This document shows, one piece after another, positions 39,460-47,813 of a DNA stretch of 64,000 nucleotides. The stretch spans positions 41,684 through 105,683 of the forward strand of contig CAMRWU010000004.1 in the NCBI GenBank assembly GCA_947054505.1. Reading direction: 5' to 3'. Made by a program: the position numbers and the translations under genes. The notes under the pieces were generated by a model. It was not told where the DNA came from, did no database searches, and saw nothing but the letters and a program-made list of their open reading frames with translations. This DNA is from an uncultured Pseudomonadota bacterium. GTDB lineage: Bacteria; Pseudomonadota; Alphaproteobacteria; RF32; CAG-239. Position 1 is the stretch's first letter. Each line of letters starts with the position of its first letter.

Positions 39460-41196
39460 ATGCTGAGTCGTTTGAGAAACAGATTTGCCGGTCTGGCAGA
39501 AAATTTTACCCCAAAATTGTTTGAAATCCTGAAACACGGATATGACCGACAAAAATTCCGTCGAGATATGATTGCCGGAGCAACGGTTGCCGTCGTATCC
39601 ATTCCTTTGTCAATGGCTTTGGCGATTGCTTCAGGGGTTACACCGGCCCAAGGTTTGTATACGGCGATTATTGCCGGCTTTTTGATTGCTCTGTTGGGTG
39701 GAAGTCGCTATCAGATTGGTGGCCCGACAGGAGCTTTTGTGGTCATTATCTTTAATGTAATACATCAGTTTGGTTATGCCGGTTTGGCAACCGCTATGCT
39801 GATTGCCGGCGTTGTTCTGATTGCTGCTGGTCTGTTGCGGTTGGGAACCTATATAAAGTATATTCCGTATCCGGTCGTCATCGGTTTTACTGCCGGTATT
39901 GGTATTTTGTTGATGTCAACCCAGATAAAAGATTTGTTGGGTTTGCAGATTGAAGGTGTTCCTGCGGATTTTCTGCCCAAATGGAGAACATATCTGGCCA
40001 ATATGGATAAGCTAAGCCTGTCTTCTGTGGCGATTGCCGTTGTTTCTTTTGCGACAATTTTCTATATTAATTTCAAAAAACCTCAACTGCCAGCTTATTT
40101 AATCAGTGTGATTGTCTCTATGGTTTTGGTTGCGGTATTCAGTATTGCCGGAACCGACGTCGCAACCATCGGTAATAAATTCGGCGGTATCCCTCATTTC
40201 TTACCCGCACCACAAATGCCTGATTTTAACCTCGATTTTGCGTTGAAAGTATTGCCCAGTGGTTTGACAATAGCTTTTTTGGCCGGCGTTGAATCTTTGT
40301 TGAGCGCAACGGTTGTTGACGGTATGAGCGGTGATAACCACAATTCTAATGCCGAATTAATCGGTGAGGGCGTTGCCAATATTGTCAGTACATTTTTTAT
40401 GGGTGTTCCGGCAACAGGTGCGATTGCCAGAACAGCAACCAATTTTAAAGCGAATGCTTATTCGCCGATTGCCGGAATTATGCAGTCTGTCTTTTTATTG
40501 TTATTTATGTTACTGTTATCACCCGCGGCTAAATATATTCCGTTAGCTTGTTTGTCTGCTATTTTGATGCTGATTGGTTGGAATATGATGGGGCTGGAGA
40601 AGCTTTTCAAACTAATTCGCGGTCCGCAAGGGGATAGATATACTTTGTTGGTCACTTTATTGCTGACAGTGTTGGTTGATTTGAATACGGCCATCAGTGT
40701 GGGTTTCATTCTCGCCAGTATCATCTTTATGCATCGTATGAGCAAGGAAATTGAAATCGAAACGGATGAAACAGTTAATCCATACAGCGTAAGCGGTCGT
40801 GACTTAAGTGAAGTTTTACACGAGCAGGGTGTTGTTTCTTTACGGTTATCCGGTCCGTTGTTCTTTGGCGGTGCCTCACATATTTCCCATTTTTTCAACA
40901 AGATGAAGCAACCGCCTAAGGTGTTGATTTTGCGAATGGGGTATGTTCCCGTGGTCGATGCAAGCGGCGCCAACATTATCGTTGAGTTTATAAAAAAATT
41001 GAGAAAGCATCAAACCAAGATAATCTTGTCAAATGTAAAAAAACAACCGCGCCGTGTTTTGCATGATGCTTTTTTGAAAGATGGAATTGATCGTAAAATT
41101 GTGGCAACAGCTTCAAGCTTTGAAAATGCTCTGAAAATGACCAGACGTTATCTTAAAAAATTGGAATCTGTTGAGGAAAACACTCCTGCGGAATAA
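39460..41196 (+). CDS. SulP family anion transporter with STAS domain
   Basis: From the ATG at 39460 the protein has 578 residues, starting MLSRLRNRFAGLAENFTPKL. The membrane domain (about 50-420, 12-14 helices) has the family segments VVSIPLSMALAIASGVTPAQGLYT and IGGPTGAFVVII, and VESLLSATVVDGMSGDNHNSN. A cytoplasmic STAS domain follows (about 450-560, VVSLRLSGPLFFGGASH, VLILRMGYVPVVDASGANII). SulP proteins carry sulfate, bicarbonate, dicarboxylates or other anions; the substrate is not clear here because no sulfate-assimilation or carbonic anhydrase gene is adjacent. A 3-residue acidic tail closes it. A near-consensus promoter for the next gene follows. Confidence 0.93.
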   Translation: MLSRLRNRFAGLAENFTPKLFEILKHGYDRQKFRRDMIAGATVAVVSIPLSMALAIASGVTPAQGLYTAIIAGFLIALLGGSRYQIGGPTGAFVVIIFNVIHQFGYAGLATAMLIAGVVLIAAGLLRLGTYIKYIPYPVVIGFTAGIGILLMSTQIKDLLGLQIEGVPADFLPKWRTYLANMDKLSLSSVAIAVVSFATIFYINFKKPQLPAYLISVIVSMVLVAVFSIAGTDVATIGNKFGGIPHFLPAPQMPDFNLDFALKVLPSGLTIAFLAGVESLLSATVVDGMSGDNHNSNAELIGEGVANIVSTFFMGVPATGAIARTATNFKANAYSPIAGIMQSVFLLLFMLLLSPAAKYIPLACLSAILMLIGWNMMGLEKLFKLIRGPQGDRYTLLVTLLLTVLVDLNTAISVGFILASIIFMHRMSKEIEIETDETVNPYSVSGRDLSEVLHEQGVVSLRLSGPLFFGGASHISHFFNKMKQPPKVLILRMGYVPVVDASGANIIVEFIKKLRKHQTKIILSNVKKQPRRVLHDAFLKDGIDRKIVATASSFENALKMTRRYLKKLESVEENTPAE

Positions 41197-41215
41197 TACA
41201 TATATAAAATAATAC

Positions 41216-41243
41216 TTGACAAATATTATATGTTGTTTATTTT
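41216..41243 (+). promoter_or_regulatory. Sigma-70-type promoter upstream of the CxxC membrane protein
   Basis: TTGACA (41216-41221, consensus) and TATTTT (41238-41243) are separated by 16 bases, placing transcription start near 41250 and giving a leader of about 28 bases with TTAGGAG as the ribosome-binding site. Confidence 0.6.
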
Positions 41244-41277
41244 GATGGCAGGTAATTTTATCAATTAGGAGTTTGTA

Positions 41278-41844
41278 ATGACTTTATTCTTAGCTGTTTT
41301 TTTGTTTTTGCTTGCCACAACCAAGGCATCTGCCAATCCGGCTTGTGCCGTTTGCACTGTTGCCATTGGTGCTTCTCTTGAAGTTGCTCGCTATTATGGT
41401 GTCGATGATAGCGTTGTCGGTGTATGGGCTGGAGCATTACTCGCCTTATTGGGGTATTGGCTGATTTTGTGGTTCAATAAGAAAAATTGGCACTTTATCG
41501 GTCGGGATATTTTGTTGATGGTGATTTCTGTGGGTTCAATCGGTTTTATGTACATCAGCGAGATAAAATATCAACCGCGTCCGATTTTGTGCTTCTATAT
41601 GGATCCATTGTTGTTTAGTACAATTCTGGGGGCCTTGACCTTTATTTATGTATCAAAACTTTATCAGTGGATGAAAACTCGTAATGGTGGTCATGCTCAT
41701 TTCCCGTTTGAGAAAGTGGTTATGCCGGTTGCCGCTTTAGCTTTGTTGAGTGTTTATTTCAACTACTATCCGCTGAGTGCTCAAAAAGATCAGGCTTCAT
41801 TGCTTGACGCTTCCGGCTTGTATGAATTTTCCGGAAATAAATAA
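41278..41844 (+). CDS. Membrane protein with periplasmic CxxC motif
   Basis: The 188-residue protein has an N-terminal signal-like helix ending ASANPACAVCTVAIGAS, placing a C-x-x-C pair just outside the membrane. Four further helices follow (about 48-65, 75-93, 110-125, 145-162), ending in a short polar tail. The CAVCTVAIG segment recurs, as far as I recall, in small membrane proteins of anaerobic bacteria and archaea with no known role. The cysteine pair could bind metal or exchange disulfides. It has its own promoter and is followed by a possible RNA and terminator. No close partner gene is evident. Confidence 0.75.
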   Translation: MTLFLAVFLFLLATTKASANPACAVCTVAIGASLEVARYYGVDDSVVGVWAGALLALLGYWLILWFNKKNWHFIGRDILLMVISVGSIGFMYISEIKYQPRPILCFYMDPLLFSTILGALTFIYVSKLYQWMKTRNGGHAHFPFEKVVMPVAALALLSVYFNYYPLSAQKDQASLLDASGLYEFSGNK

Positions 41845-41968
41845 AAAAATTAAGGGCAGGGGTTGTATTCCCTGTTAGGACAATTAAATATCAATATGCT
41901 TAATGTTTAATATTAAGTGAGAGTTGTGCAATAACCCCCGATGTTTGTAAGAACAGCGGGGGTTTTTC
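41845..41968 (+). other. Intergenic leader-like region ending in a strong terminator
   Basis: This stretch contains two inverted repeats: CTTAAT/ATTAAG around 41900-41920 and the strong hairpin ACCCCCG(A)TGTT/AACA(G)CGGGGGT at 41934-41966 followed by five T. The hairpin is the terminator for the upstream membrane protein gene. The roughly 90 bases before it could hold a small RNA, but no known family was recognised. From 41969 to 42050 I see nothing. Confidence 0.55.
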
Positions 41969-42053
41969 CATACCTAAAAGATTATCTGGATGCTAAGGAA
42001 GTTGTCGCAGTTTCTCATTACAAGAAAAAGATAAGATAAATTCAAACCAAAGA

Positions 42054-42081
42054 AAAACGCTCCTGATTTCAGGAGCGTTTA
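42054..42081 (-). terminator. Terminator of ppiD
   Basis: The perfect stem AAACGCTCCTGA/TCAGGAGCGTTT is followed on the minus strand by five T. It is separated from the ppiD stop codon by the palindromic element at 42103-42137, which appears to have been inserted between stop and terminator. Confidence 0.9.
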
Positions 42082-42102
42082 ACGAGTGCTTTCCGCCGCC
42101 GT

Positions 42103-42137
42103 TTAATTGTTGCCTCCATCCGTAGGTGGTTCGACTA
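42103..42137. repeat. Dispersed palindromic element at the ppiD stop codon (one unit)
   Basis: The core TTAATTGTTGCC (42103-42114) is followed by an imperfect stem CCATCC-GTA-GGTGG and by GGTTCGACTAG, the last three bases being the ppiD stop (TAG on the minus strand). The outer blocks match the proS copy; the stem sequence differs but still pairs. Confidence 0.72.
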
Positions 42138-44024
42138 GTCATTATCCTCAGTCAAACCGACGTACTTATATTTAACGCGCACATCATAATTTGAACTATA
42201 AGCATTCAAAAGTTCTTCAACAACAGTCTGGCTCATATCAGCTTTAGCCTTAGAGCGCAAAACTTCTGTTTCTTCTTTGGACAGGTTAGTCGAACCCTTG
42301 ATAACCTTCGTTGGCACAATCAGCAATTGACCATCGTTGTGATCAACCAGCTTTAGAGAACCGATATTTTCTTGGAACAATTCAGCCATTTGTTGTTGAG
42401 ATAAACCGGCAAAGCTTTCGCTTCTTTTCAAGGGTTTTGTTGTTTTAACACTCAAGCCAAAGCGTTTGGCAACACTGTCAAGGCTGTCACCGTTTTCCAC
42501 ATCATGGGTCACATCGTTAATGATTTCCTGTGCGATAGCGTTCTTTTCATTAGCCGCCCACATGGTTTCAATCTGAGCTTTGACTTCGCTGAGTTCTTTG
42601 GGATGAGCATCTTCAATAGCCATAACCTCAACGATTGTAAATCCTGTTTCATCTTCCAGAGCTTGGCTTATTTCACCCGTGTTATAAGAAAAGGCCGCAT
42701 CAATAAAATCTGGTGAAGATACCAGTTTTTTGAACTGAACGGGAGCACGTTGTGTACTGCCGTCTTCTTTCAGGCCGCTTACTTTATAAATAGGTGTTTT
42801 ATAAGCTTCCGAAATTTCCTGCAATGTTGCGCCGCCACCGATTTTATCTTCAATTTCGGCAATGGTTTTATAAGCTTCATCAAAGGCATGTTCTTTTTTC
42901 AGAGCCTCAATGATTTTGCTTTTTGCGGCGGCAAGAGTTGTTTCTTTCTTTGGCGTGATTTTTGTGATTTTAAGAATGTGCCATCCCAATTCAGATTTAA
43001 TCGGACCGACAACTTCGCCTTGCGGAGCGGCAAAAACAGCTTCGCTCATATCCGCAAGCAACATATCTTTAGACATTTCGCCCAATTCGGTAGCCGCTTT
43101 ATCCTGTTCGGCCGCTTCTTTGGCGACTTTATAAAAGTCACCGCCGGCGTTCAATGCCGCCATGGCTTTGTCAGCCGCATCCTGTTCTTCAAACATCATC
43201 TGCAAAACCATACGCTTTTCCGGAATAACATAATTAGAAATATTTTCCTGATAATAGGCTTTGATGTCTTCTTCACTGGGTGTCATTTTTGCCGCAAGAG
43301 CATCCACAGACAGATTGACAAATTGCAAATCACGTTTTTCCGGTTCTTCAAATTGGCCGATAAAATCTTGATAGTATTGTTCCAGCTCATCTTTGCTGAT
43401 TTTACGATCAATAGCGAGCTTAGCCGGCTCAACTTCAACATATTTGAACACCTTACGTTGATTTTCCAGCTGAGCCAGATATTTATCCATAAAGTGAGGA
43501 ATGTTGATATTCTCGGCAGGATGTTGGAGGAGGTGTTGTTTTTCAATATCGCCGCGCAATGTTTCGATATATCTTTTTTCACTCCAACCGGATGCGCCTA
43601 ACAAACGACGCAATTTTTCAATGCTGAAGTTGCCGTTGGCATCCATAAATTCGGCTTGAGAATAAATGATTTTGCGAACCAGTTCGTCACTGATGGAAAC
43701 ATCCAAATCATCTGTGGTTTTTTGCATGATGGCGTTGGTCAGGTTTTTCTGAACGATATCTTGCATAATGGCGCTTTTCATTGCGTCATTAATTTCCAAA
43801 TCTTCCCCGAACAGATTTCTGGCCTGTTGCAACTGTTGCTGAAACTGGCTGTTGATTTCGTCCTGATAGACAATAACATCGTCAACTTTGATAATCGGTT
43901 TATTTTTGCCGGCATTTCCCCAATAACTGGACACGCCGAACAACGACATAAAACTCAAAGCGGTCAAAATAAGAATGCTCTTTGCCAGCCAAGAGTCCTG
44001 AATGCTTCTGATTTTGGTCATCAT
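42135..44024 (-). CDS. ppiD: Periplasmic peptidyl-prolyl isomerase PpiD-like chaperone
   Basis: The 629-residue protein has the PpiD layout: a single N-terminal membrane anchor (about 14-33, SILILTALSFMSLFGVSSYW), a SurA-like chaperone domain (about 35-225) and a parvulin domain (about 265-370) with GGDFYKVAKEAAEQDK, LGEMSKDMLLADMSEAV and GPIKSELGWHILKI. A long C-terminal region follows with a second parvulin-like segment (FSYNTGEISQALEDETGF). PpiD sits at the Sec translocon and helps newly exported proteins fold. The usual catalytic residues in the first parvulin domain are only partly conserved, so chaperone action may dominate. The start could be either of the first two Met codons. Confidence 0.92.
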   Translation of the reverse strand: MMTKIRSIQDSWLAKSILILTALSFMSLFGVSSYWGNAGKNKPIIKVDDVIVYQDEINSQFQQQLQQARNLFGEDLEINDAMKSAIMQDIVQKNLTNAIMQKTTDDLDVSISDELVRKIIYSQAEFMDANGNFSIEKLRRLLGASGWSEKRYIETLRGDIEKQHLLQHPAENINIPHFMDKYLAQLENQRKVFKYVEVEPAKLAIDRKISKDELEQYYQDFIGQFEEPEKRDLQFVNLSVDALAAKMTPSEEDIKAYYQENISNYVIPEKRMVLQMMFEEQDAADKAMAALNAGGDFYKVAKEAAEQDKAATELGEMSKDMLLADMSEAVFAAPQGEVVGPIKSELGWHILKITKITPKKETTLAAAKSKIIEALKKEHAFDEAYKTIAEIEDKIGGGATLQEISEAYKTPIYKVSGLKEDGSTQRAPVQFKKLVSSPDFIDAAFSYNTGEISQALEDETGFTIVEVMAIEDAHPKELSEVKAQIETMWAANEKNAIAQEIINDVTHDVENGDSLDSVAKRFGLSVKTTKPLKRSESFAGLSQQQMAELFQENIGSLKLVDHNDGQLLIVPTKVIKGSTNLSKEETEVLRSKAKADMSQTVVEELLNAYSSNYDVRVKYKYVGLTEDND

Positions 44025-44166
44025 GATAGTTATTCCTTTAAATCTATTATCTTGCGCGATTATAGCAATATTAATAATTTATACAACTTATAAATATTGA
44101 TGTTGAAAAGTTTTTTTGAGTATGTTAGTAAGAAAACAATGTTTTTTTAGAATAAAGGAATAAATT

Positions 44167-44928
44167 ATGGCTCGTAAAAAACTGATTGCAGGAAACTGGA
44201 AAATGAACTGCCTGACCGCAGAAGGCACTGATTTGGCGAAAACAATTGCCGCTGAAGTTAAAAAGATGGGCAAGCCGGAATGTGAATTTTTAGTTTGTCC
44301 GCCGTTTACACTGTTGGGAACAGTCAAAAAATCTTTACGCGGTACTAAGGTTGCTTTAGGTGCACAAGACTGCCATTTTGCTGAAAAGGGCGCTCACACA
44401 GGTGACATTAGTCCGTTGATGCTGACAGATTTGGGTTGCAAATACGTGATTCTCGGTCACTCTGAACGCCGTGCTGATCATCTCGAGTCGAACGAACTGA
44501 TTAACAAAAAGGCTGTTGCGGCTCATAAGGCTGGCCTGAAAACCGTTATCTGCATCGGTGAAACTTTGGCAGAGCGTGAAGCCGGTAAAGCTATTGACGT
44601 TTGTAAAGAACAGATTTTAGGTTCTGTTCCGGATGATTCGACAGCGGCTGATACGGTCATTGCCTATGAACCTGTTTGGGCTATCGGTACCGGCAAAGTT
44701 CCGACCACCAATGATGTTGAAGAAGTTCACGCCGCAGTCCGTAAGGTTTTGGCTAAGAAACTCGGCAAGAGCAATGCCAATAAAATGCGCATTTTGTACG
44801 GTGGCTCCGTAAAACCGAGCAACGCAAAAGAATTATTGTCGCTCTCTGATGTTGACGGTGCTTTGATTGGTGGTGCCAGCTTGAAAGCTGACGATTTTAT
44901 CGCCATTGCCAAGAATGCCGGTTGTTAA
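44167..44928 (+). CDS. tpiA: Triose-phosphate isomerase
   Basis: The 253-residue protein is a complete TIM: GNWKMNCLT with Asn and Lys of the active site, the electrophilic His in VILGHSERR, the catalytic Glu in AYEPVWAIGTGK with its flexible loop, and the phosphate-binding YGGSVKPSNAKEL and GALIGGASL. It interconverts dihydroxyacetone phosphate and glyceraldehyde 3-phosphate in glycolysis. It precedes secG by 21 bases and then pyrG; tpiA-secG-pyrG is the usual alphaproteobacterial order. Several G-to-C-rich codons fit a highly expressed gene. Confidence 0.98.
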   Translation: MARKKLIAGNWKMNCLTAEGTDLAKTIAAEVKKMGKPECEFLVCPPFTLLGTVKKSLRGTKVALGAQDCHFAEKGAHTGDISPLMLTDLGCKYVILGHSERRADHLESNELINKKAVAAHKAGLKTVICIGETLAEREAGKAIDVCKEQILGSVPDDSTAADTVIAYEPVWAIGTGKVPTTNDVEEVHAAVRKVLAKKLGKSNANKMRILYGGSVKPSNAKELLSLSDVDGALIGGASLKADDFIAIAKNAGC

Positions 44929-44949
44929 TTTAGAAAAGGATAAATAAAA

Positions 44950-45267
44950 ATGGGAACAGTTTTATTGGTTATTCATTTGTTGGCTGCTATCTTCTTAGTG
45001 GCGCTGATTTTGTTGCAACGTTCTGAAGGCGGTGCTTTGGACGGTTTAGGCGGCGGTAGCGGTGCCTCCAACTTTTTGAGTGCGCGCGGTACCGGTAACT
45101 TTTTGACCCGCACAACAGCTATTTTGGCCACAATTTTCATTATTACGAGTATCTCTTTGTCATTATATTACAAAGGGGTAACCCGTCCGAATAAATCTAT
45201 TTTGGAGCAAGCTCCGGTTGAAACCTCTCAACCTTCGGCTCCTCAAGCTCCGGTAGCGGAAAAATAA
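44950..45267 (+). CDS. secG: Protein translocase subunit SecG
   Basis: The 105-residue protein has two transmembrane helices (about 3-22 and 55-75) joined by the conserved loop LLQRSEGGALDGLGGG, with SGASNFLSARGTGNFLTR before the second helix; these are SecG signatures. A Pro/Ala/Gln-rich C-terminal tail is typical of alphaproteobacteria. SecG joins SecY and SecE in the inner-membrane Sec channel. It lies between tpiA and pyrG. Confidence 0.95.
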   Translation: MGTVLLVIHLLAAIFLVALILLQRSEGGALDGLGGGSGASNFLSARGTGNFLTRTTAILATIFIITSISLSLYYKGVTRPNKSILEQAPVETSQPSAPQAPVAEK

Positions 45268-45282
45268 TGAGAACGAATACTC

Positions 45283-45314
45283 AACATAAAAGGCACCTTT
45301 CTTAAGGTGCCTTT
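45283..45314 (+). terminator. Hairpin between secG and pyrG
   Basis: The stem AAAGGCACCTT-TCTT-AAGGTGCCTTT is strong, but only GTCACTTT follows rather than a clear T-run. It may be a partial terminator or an RNA-stabilising hairpin. Confidence 0.7.
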
Positions 45315-45369
45315 GTCACTTTAAATAAAAGAATTAAAATAAATCTAATTGATTGAAAAAGGGAATAAA

Positions 45370-47007
45370 ATGTCTGAAAAAACCAAGTTCATATTTATCA
45401 CCGGCGGTGTTGTTTCATCTTTAGGAAAAGGGCTGGCTTCGGCATCTTTGGCTTCAATCCTGCAATCCCGAGGTTTTAAAGTGCGGATGCGCAAGTTGGA
45501 TCCGTATCTGAATGTTGACCCCGGAACAATGAGTCCGTATCAGCATGGTGAGGTTTATGTAACCGATGATGGCGCGGAAACCGATTTGGATTTGGGACAT
45601 TATGAACGCTTTTCCGGCGTTGCATGCCACAAAACCGACAGCATAACCACCGGCAAGATTTATCAACGTGTGATTGATAAGGAGCGTCACGGTGATTATC
45701 TTGGTGCCACTATTCAGGTTATTCCCCATGTGACAAATGAAATCAAAGACTTTATTTTGTCAGACATTACCGATGAAGATTTTGTGTTATGTGAAATCGG
45801 CGGAACAGTCGGTGATATCGAAGGGCAACCTTATTTGGAGGCCATTCGTCAGGTGGCGTATGATTTGGGGCGTGAACGGGCAATGTTTATTCATGTTACC
45901 TTGTTGCCTTATATTCCCACAGCCGGAGAATTAAAAACAAAACCGACCCAACACTCTGTAAAAAAATTGCAGGAATACGGGATCCAGCCGGATATGTTGT
46001 TGTGCCGTGCTCAAACCGAAATTCCGCAAAACGAAAAACGCAAAATTGCCTTATTCTGCAATATCAGAGAAGAAAACGTTATTGCCGCCTTGGATTGCGA
46101 CAGCATTTATCAAGTGCCTATTTCCTATTCGCATGAAGGGATTGACCTTCAGGTTTGCAAACATTTCGGCATTGATTGCCGTCAAGAGGCTGACTTAAGC
46201 AAATGGGAACGTATTATGGATGTTATCCGTCATCCGGAAGGGATTGTTCGTATTGCGGTTGTCGGCAAATATGTTCAATTGCTTGAAGCCTATAAGTCTA
46301 TTAATGAAGCATTGACCCATGGTGGTATTGCCAACAAATATAAAGTCAAAATCAAATGGATTGATTCCGAGCGTTTGGAGCATGAAGATGTTAACGAATT
46401 GTTGAGTGATGTCAGTGCCATTCTTGTCCCCGGAGGTTTCGGTCAACGAGGTACAGATGGTAAAATCGCCGCTGTTAAATACGCTCGCGAACATAAGATT
46501 CCGTTTTTGGGAATTTGTTACGGTATGCAAATGTCGGTTATTGAAACCATGCAGAATGTTGTCGGTATTAAAAATGCCTATACAACAGAATTGCGAGCCG
46601 ATTGTGAACCTGTCGTCGGTTTGATGACCGAGTGGGACAGGGAGGGTTCAACCGAGCGTCGTAATAAGGACGGTGACTTGGGCGGAACAATGCGCTTGGG
46701 GGCATATCCTTGTGTGTTGTCGGAAAATTCTTTGGCCGCCAAAGTTTATGGTTGCAATAAAATCTTTGAACGCCACCGTCACCGTTATGAAGTGAATTTG
46801 AAATATGAAGATGTCTTGAAAAAAGCCGGCATGGTTGTTTCCGGAAAATCACCGGATGGTTTGCTGCCCGAGATTGTCGAGATTCCGGACCATCCGTGGT
46901 TTATCGGTGTCCAGTTCCACCCCGAGCTGAAATCAAAACCGTTTGATCCGCATCCTTTGTTTGTATCATTTGTCAAAGCGGCAATCGACAAAAGTCGTCT
47001 GCTGTAA
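45370..47007 (+). CDS. pyrG: CTP synthase
   Basis: The ATG at 45370 follows AAAGGGA and gives 545 residues. The amidoligase domain (1-265) begins [21 protein letters not shown], with [20 protein letters not shown]. The glutaminase domain (about 300-545) has the oxyanion PGGFGQRG, nucleophilic Cys in [12 protein letters not shown], and His-Glu near the end in [10 protein letters not shown]. It makes CTP from UTP, ATP and glutamine. All catalytic residues are present. The order after tpiA-secG is as in many alphaproteobacteria. Confidence 0.98.
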   Translation: MSEKTKFIFITGGVVSSLGKGLASASLASILQSRGFKVRMRKLDPYLNVDPGTMSPYQHGEVYVTDDGAETDLDLGHYERFSGVACHKTDSITTGKIYQRVIDKERHGDYLGATIQVIPHVTNEIKDFILSDITDEDFVLCEIGGTVGDIEGQPYLEAIRQVAYDLGRERAMFIHVTLLPYIPTAGELKTKPTQHSVKKLQEYGIQPDMLLCRAQTEIPQNEKRKIALFCNIREENVIAALDCDSIYQVPISYSHEGIDLQVCKHFGIDCRQEADLSKWERIMDVIRHPEGIVRIAVVGKYVQLLEAYKSINEALTHGGIANKYKVKIKWIDSERLEHEDVNELLSDVSAILVPGGFGQRGTDGKIAAVKYAREHKIPFLGICYGMQMSVIETMQNVVGIKNAYTTELRADCEPVVGLMTEWDREGSTERRNKDGDLGGTMRLGAYPCVLSENSLAAKVYGCNKIFERHRHRYEVNLKYEDVLKKAGMVVSGKSPDGLLPEIVEIPDHPWFIGVQFHPELKSKPFDPHPLFVSFVKAAIDKSRLL

Positions 47008-47016
47008 GCCGAAACA

Positions 47017-47046
47017 GTACCCCTGAAAACAATTCAGGGGTTCTGT
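47017..47046 (+). terminator. Terminator after pyrG
   Basis: The stem ACCCCTGAA/TTCAGGGGT with a 6-base loop is followed by TCTGTTTATTTG. The rest of 47047-47173 is AT-rich, with a possible promoter before the pagP gene that I could not fix. Confidence 0.75.
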
Positions 47047-47173
47047 TTATTTGAAAAATTGCAACCAGCATTTCCGGCAACAAAAACATAAATGCTGATA
47101 ACTTTTTTCCTCCTTGCCAATTTTTTATTTTAAGATATAAAAAACTGGTGCAATAACTAAGCGGACTAAAAAG

Positions 47174-47719
47174 ATGAAAAAAATTATCATAGCTTTCTTT
47201 TGTAGTTTTTTCGTTGTTTCATCTGCACATGCAGATATGGACAGCTATTTTCAACAGCTGAAACAAGATGTTAAGGATACGTGGGAGTCTGACAAATATG
47301 ATGCTTATATCCCTGTATATACCTGGCATAACCGTTTGTTTTATGATAAAGAAAAGATAGAAGACTACAATGAAGAACCGTGGGGATTTGGTATCGGCAA
47401 ATCTCATTATGATGCCGCCGGCAACTGGCACGGGCTTTACGCTATGGGGTTTAAGGATTCTAATTTTTACTTGGAAACAATCTTCGGTTATGCTTATCAA
47501 AAAAATTGGTATGTCAACTGCAATCGTGATTTTTCCGTCGGTGTCGGTTATACATTGAGCCTGACCCAGCGTCATGAATATAAATACATTCCGGTACCGT
47601 TGCCATTGCCGTTGGCCGGTATAACATATAAAAGATTTTCTGTTCAGGCCGCCTATGTTCCAGGCATTAAAAACAACGGTAACGTACTGTTTACATGGTT
47701 GCGTATTCAGCTTAACTAA
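47174..47719 (+). CDS. pagP: Lipid A palmitoyltransferase PagP
   Basis: The 181-residue protein has a signal peptide (MKKIIIAFFCSFFVVSSAHA) and then aligns closely with E. coli PagP. The blocks are YDAYIPVYTWHNRLFYDKEK, YNEEPWGFGIG, GNWHGLYAMGFKDSN and IPVPLPLPLAG, with NNGNVLFTWLRIQL at the end. The catalytic residues are His52, Asp95 and Ser96, spaced exactly 43 and 44 residues apart as His33, Asp76 and Ser77 are in mature E. coli PagP. PagP is an eight-stranded outer-membrane barrel that moves palmitate from phospholipids to lipid A, protecting against cationic peptides. It is well known in some gamma- and betaproteobacteria and unusual in alphaproteobacteria, so transfer is likely. It is a single gene before kdsA. 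Confidence 0.93.
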   Translation: MKKIIIAFFCSFFVVSSAHADMDSYFQQLKQDVKDTWESDKYDAYIPVYTWHNRLFYDKEKIEDYNEEPWGFGIGKSHYDAAGNWHGLYAMGFKDSNFYLETIFGYAYQKNWYVNCNRDFSVGVGYTLSLTQRHEYKYIPVPLPLPLAGITYKRFSVQAAYVPGIKNNGNVLFTWLRIQLN

Positions 47720-47813
47720 AAGAAATGTTAAGATAAATTAATATTGCTCTTGCGAAAGCCTGTATTTGTGCTACAAGTAAAGCATTATGTAACACAAATA
47801 GAGGATAATCCTT

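Noticed and set aside
42750..43601. Long plus-strand open frame of 283 codons inside ppiD
   Set aside because: It is antisense to an intact PpiD gene with clear domains, is Phe/Cys-rich and has no ribosome-binding site; it is a frame shadow.
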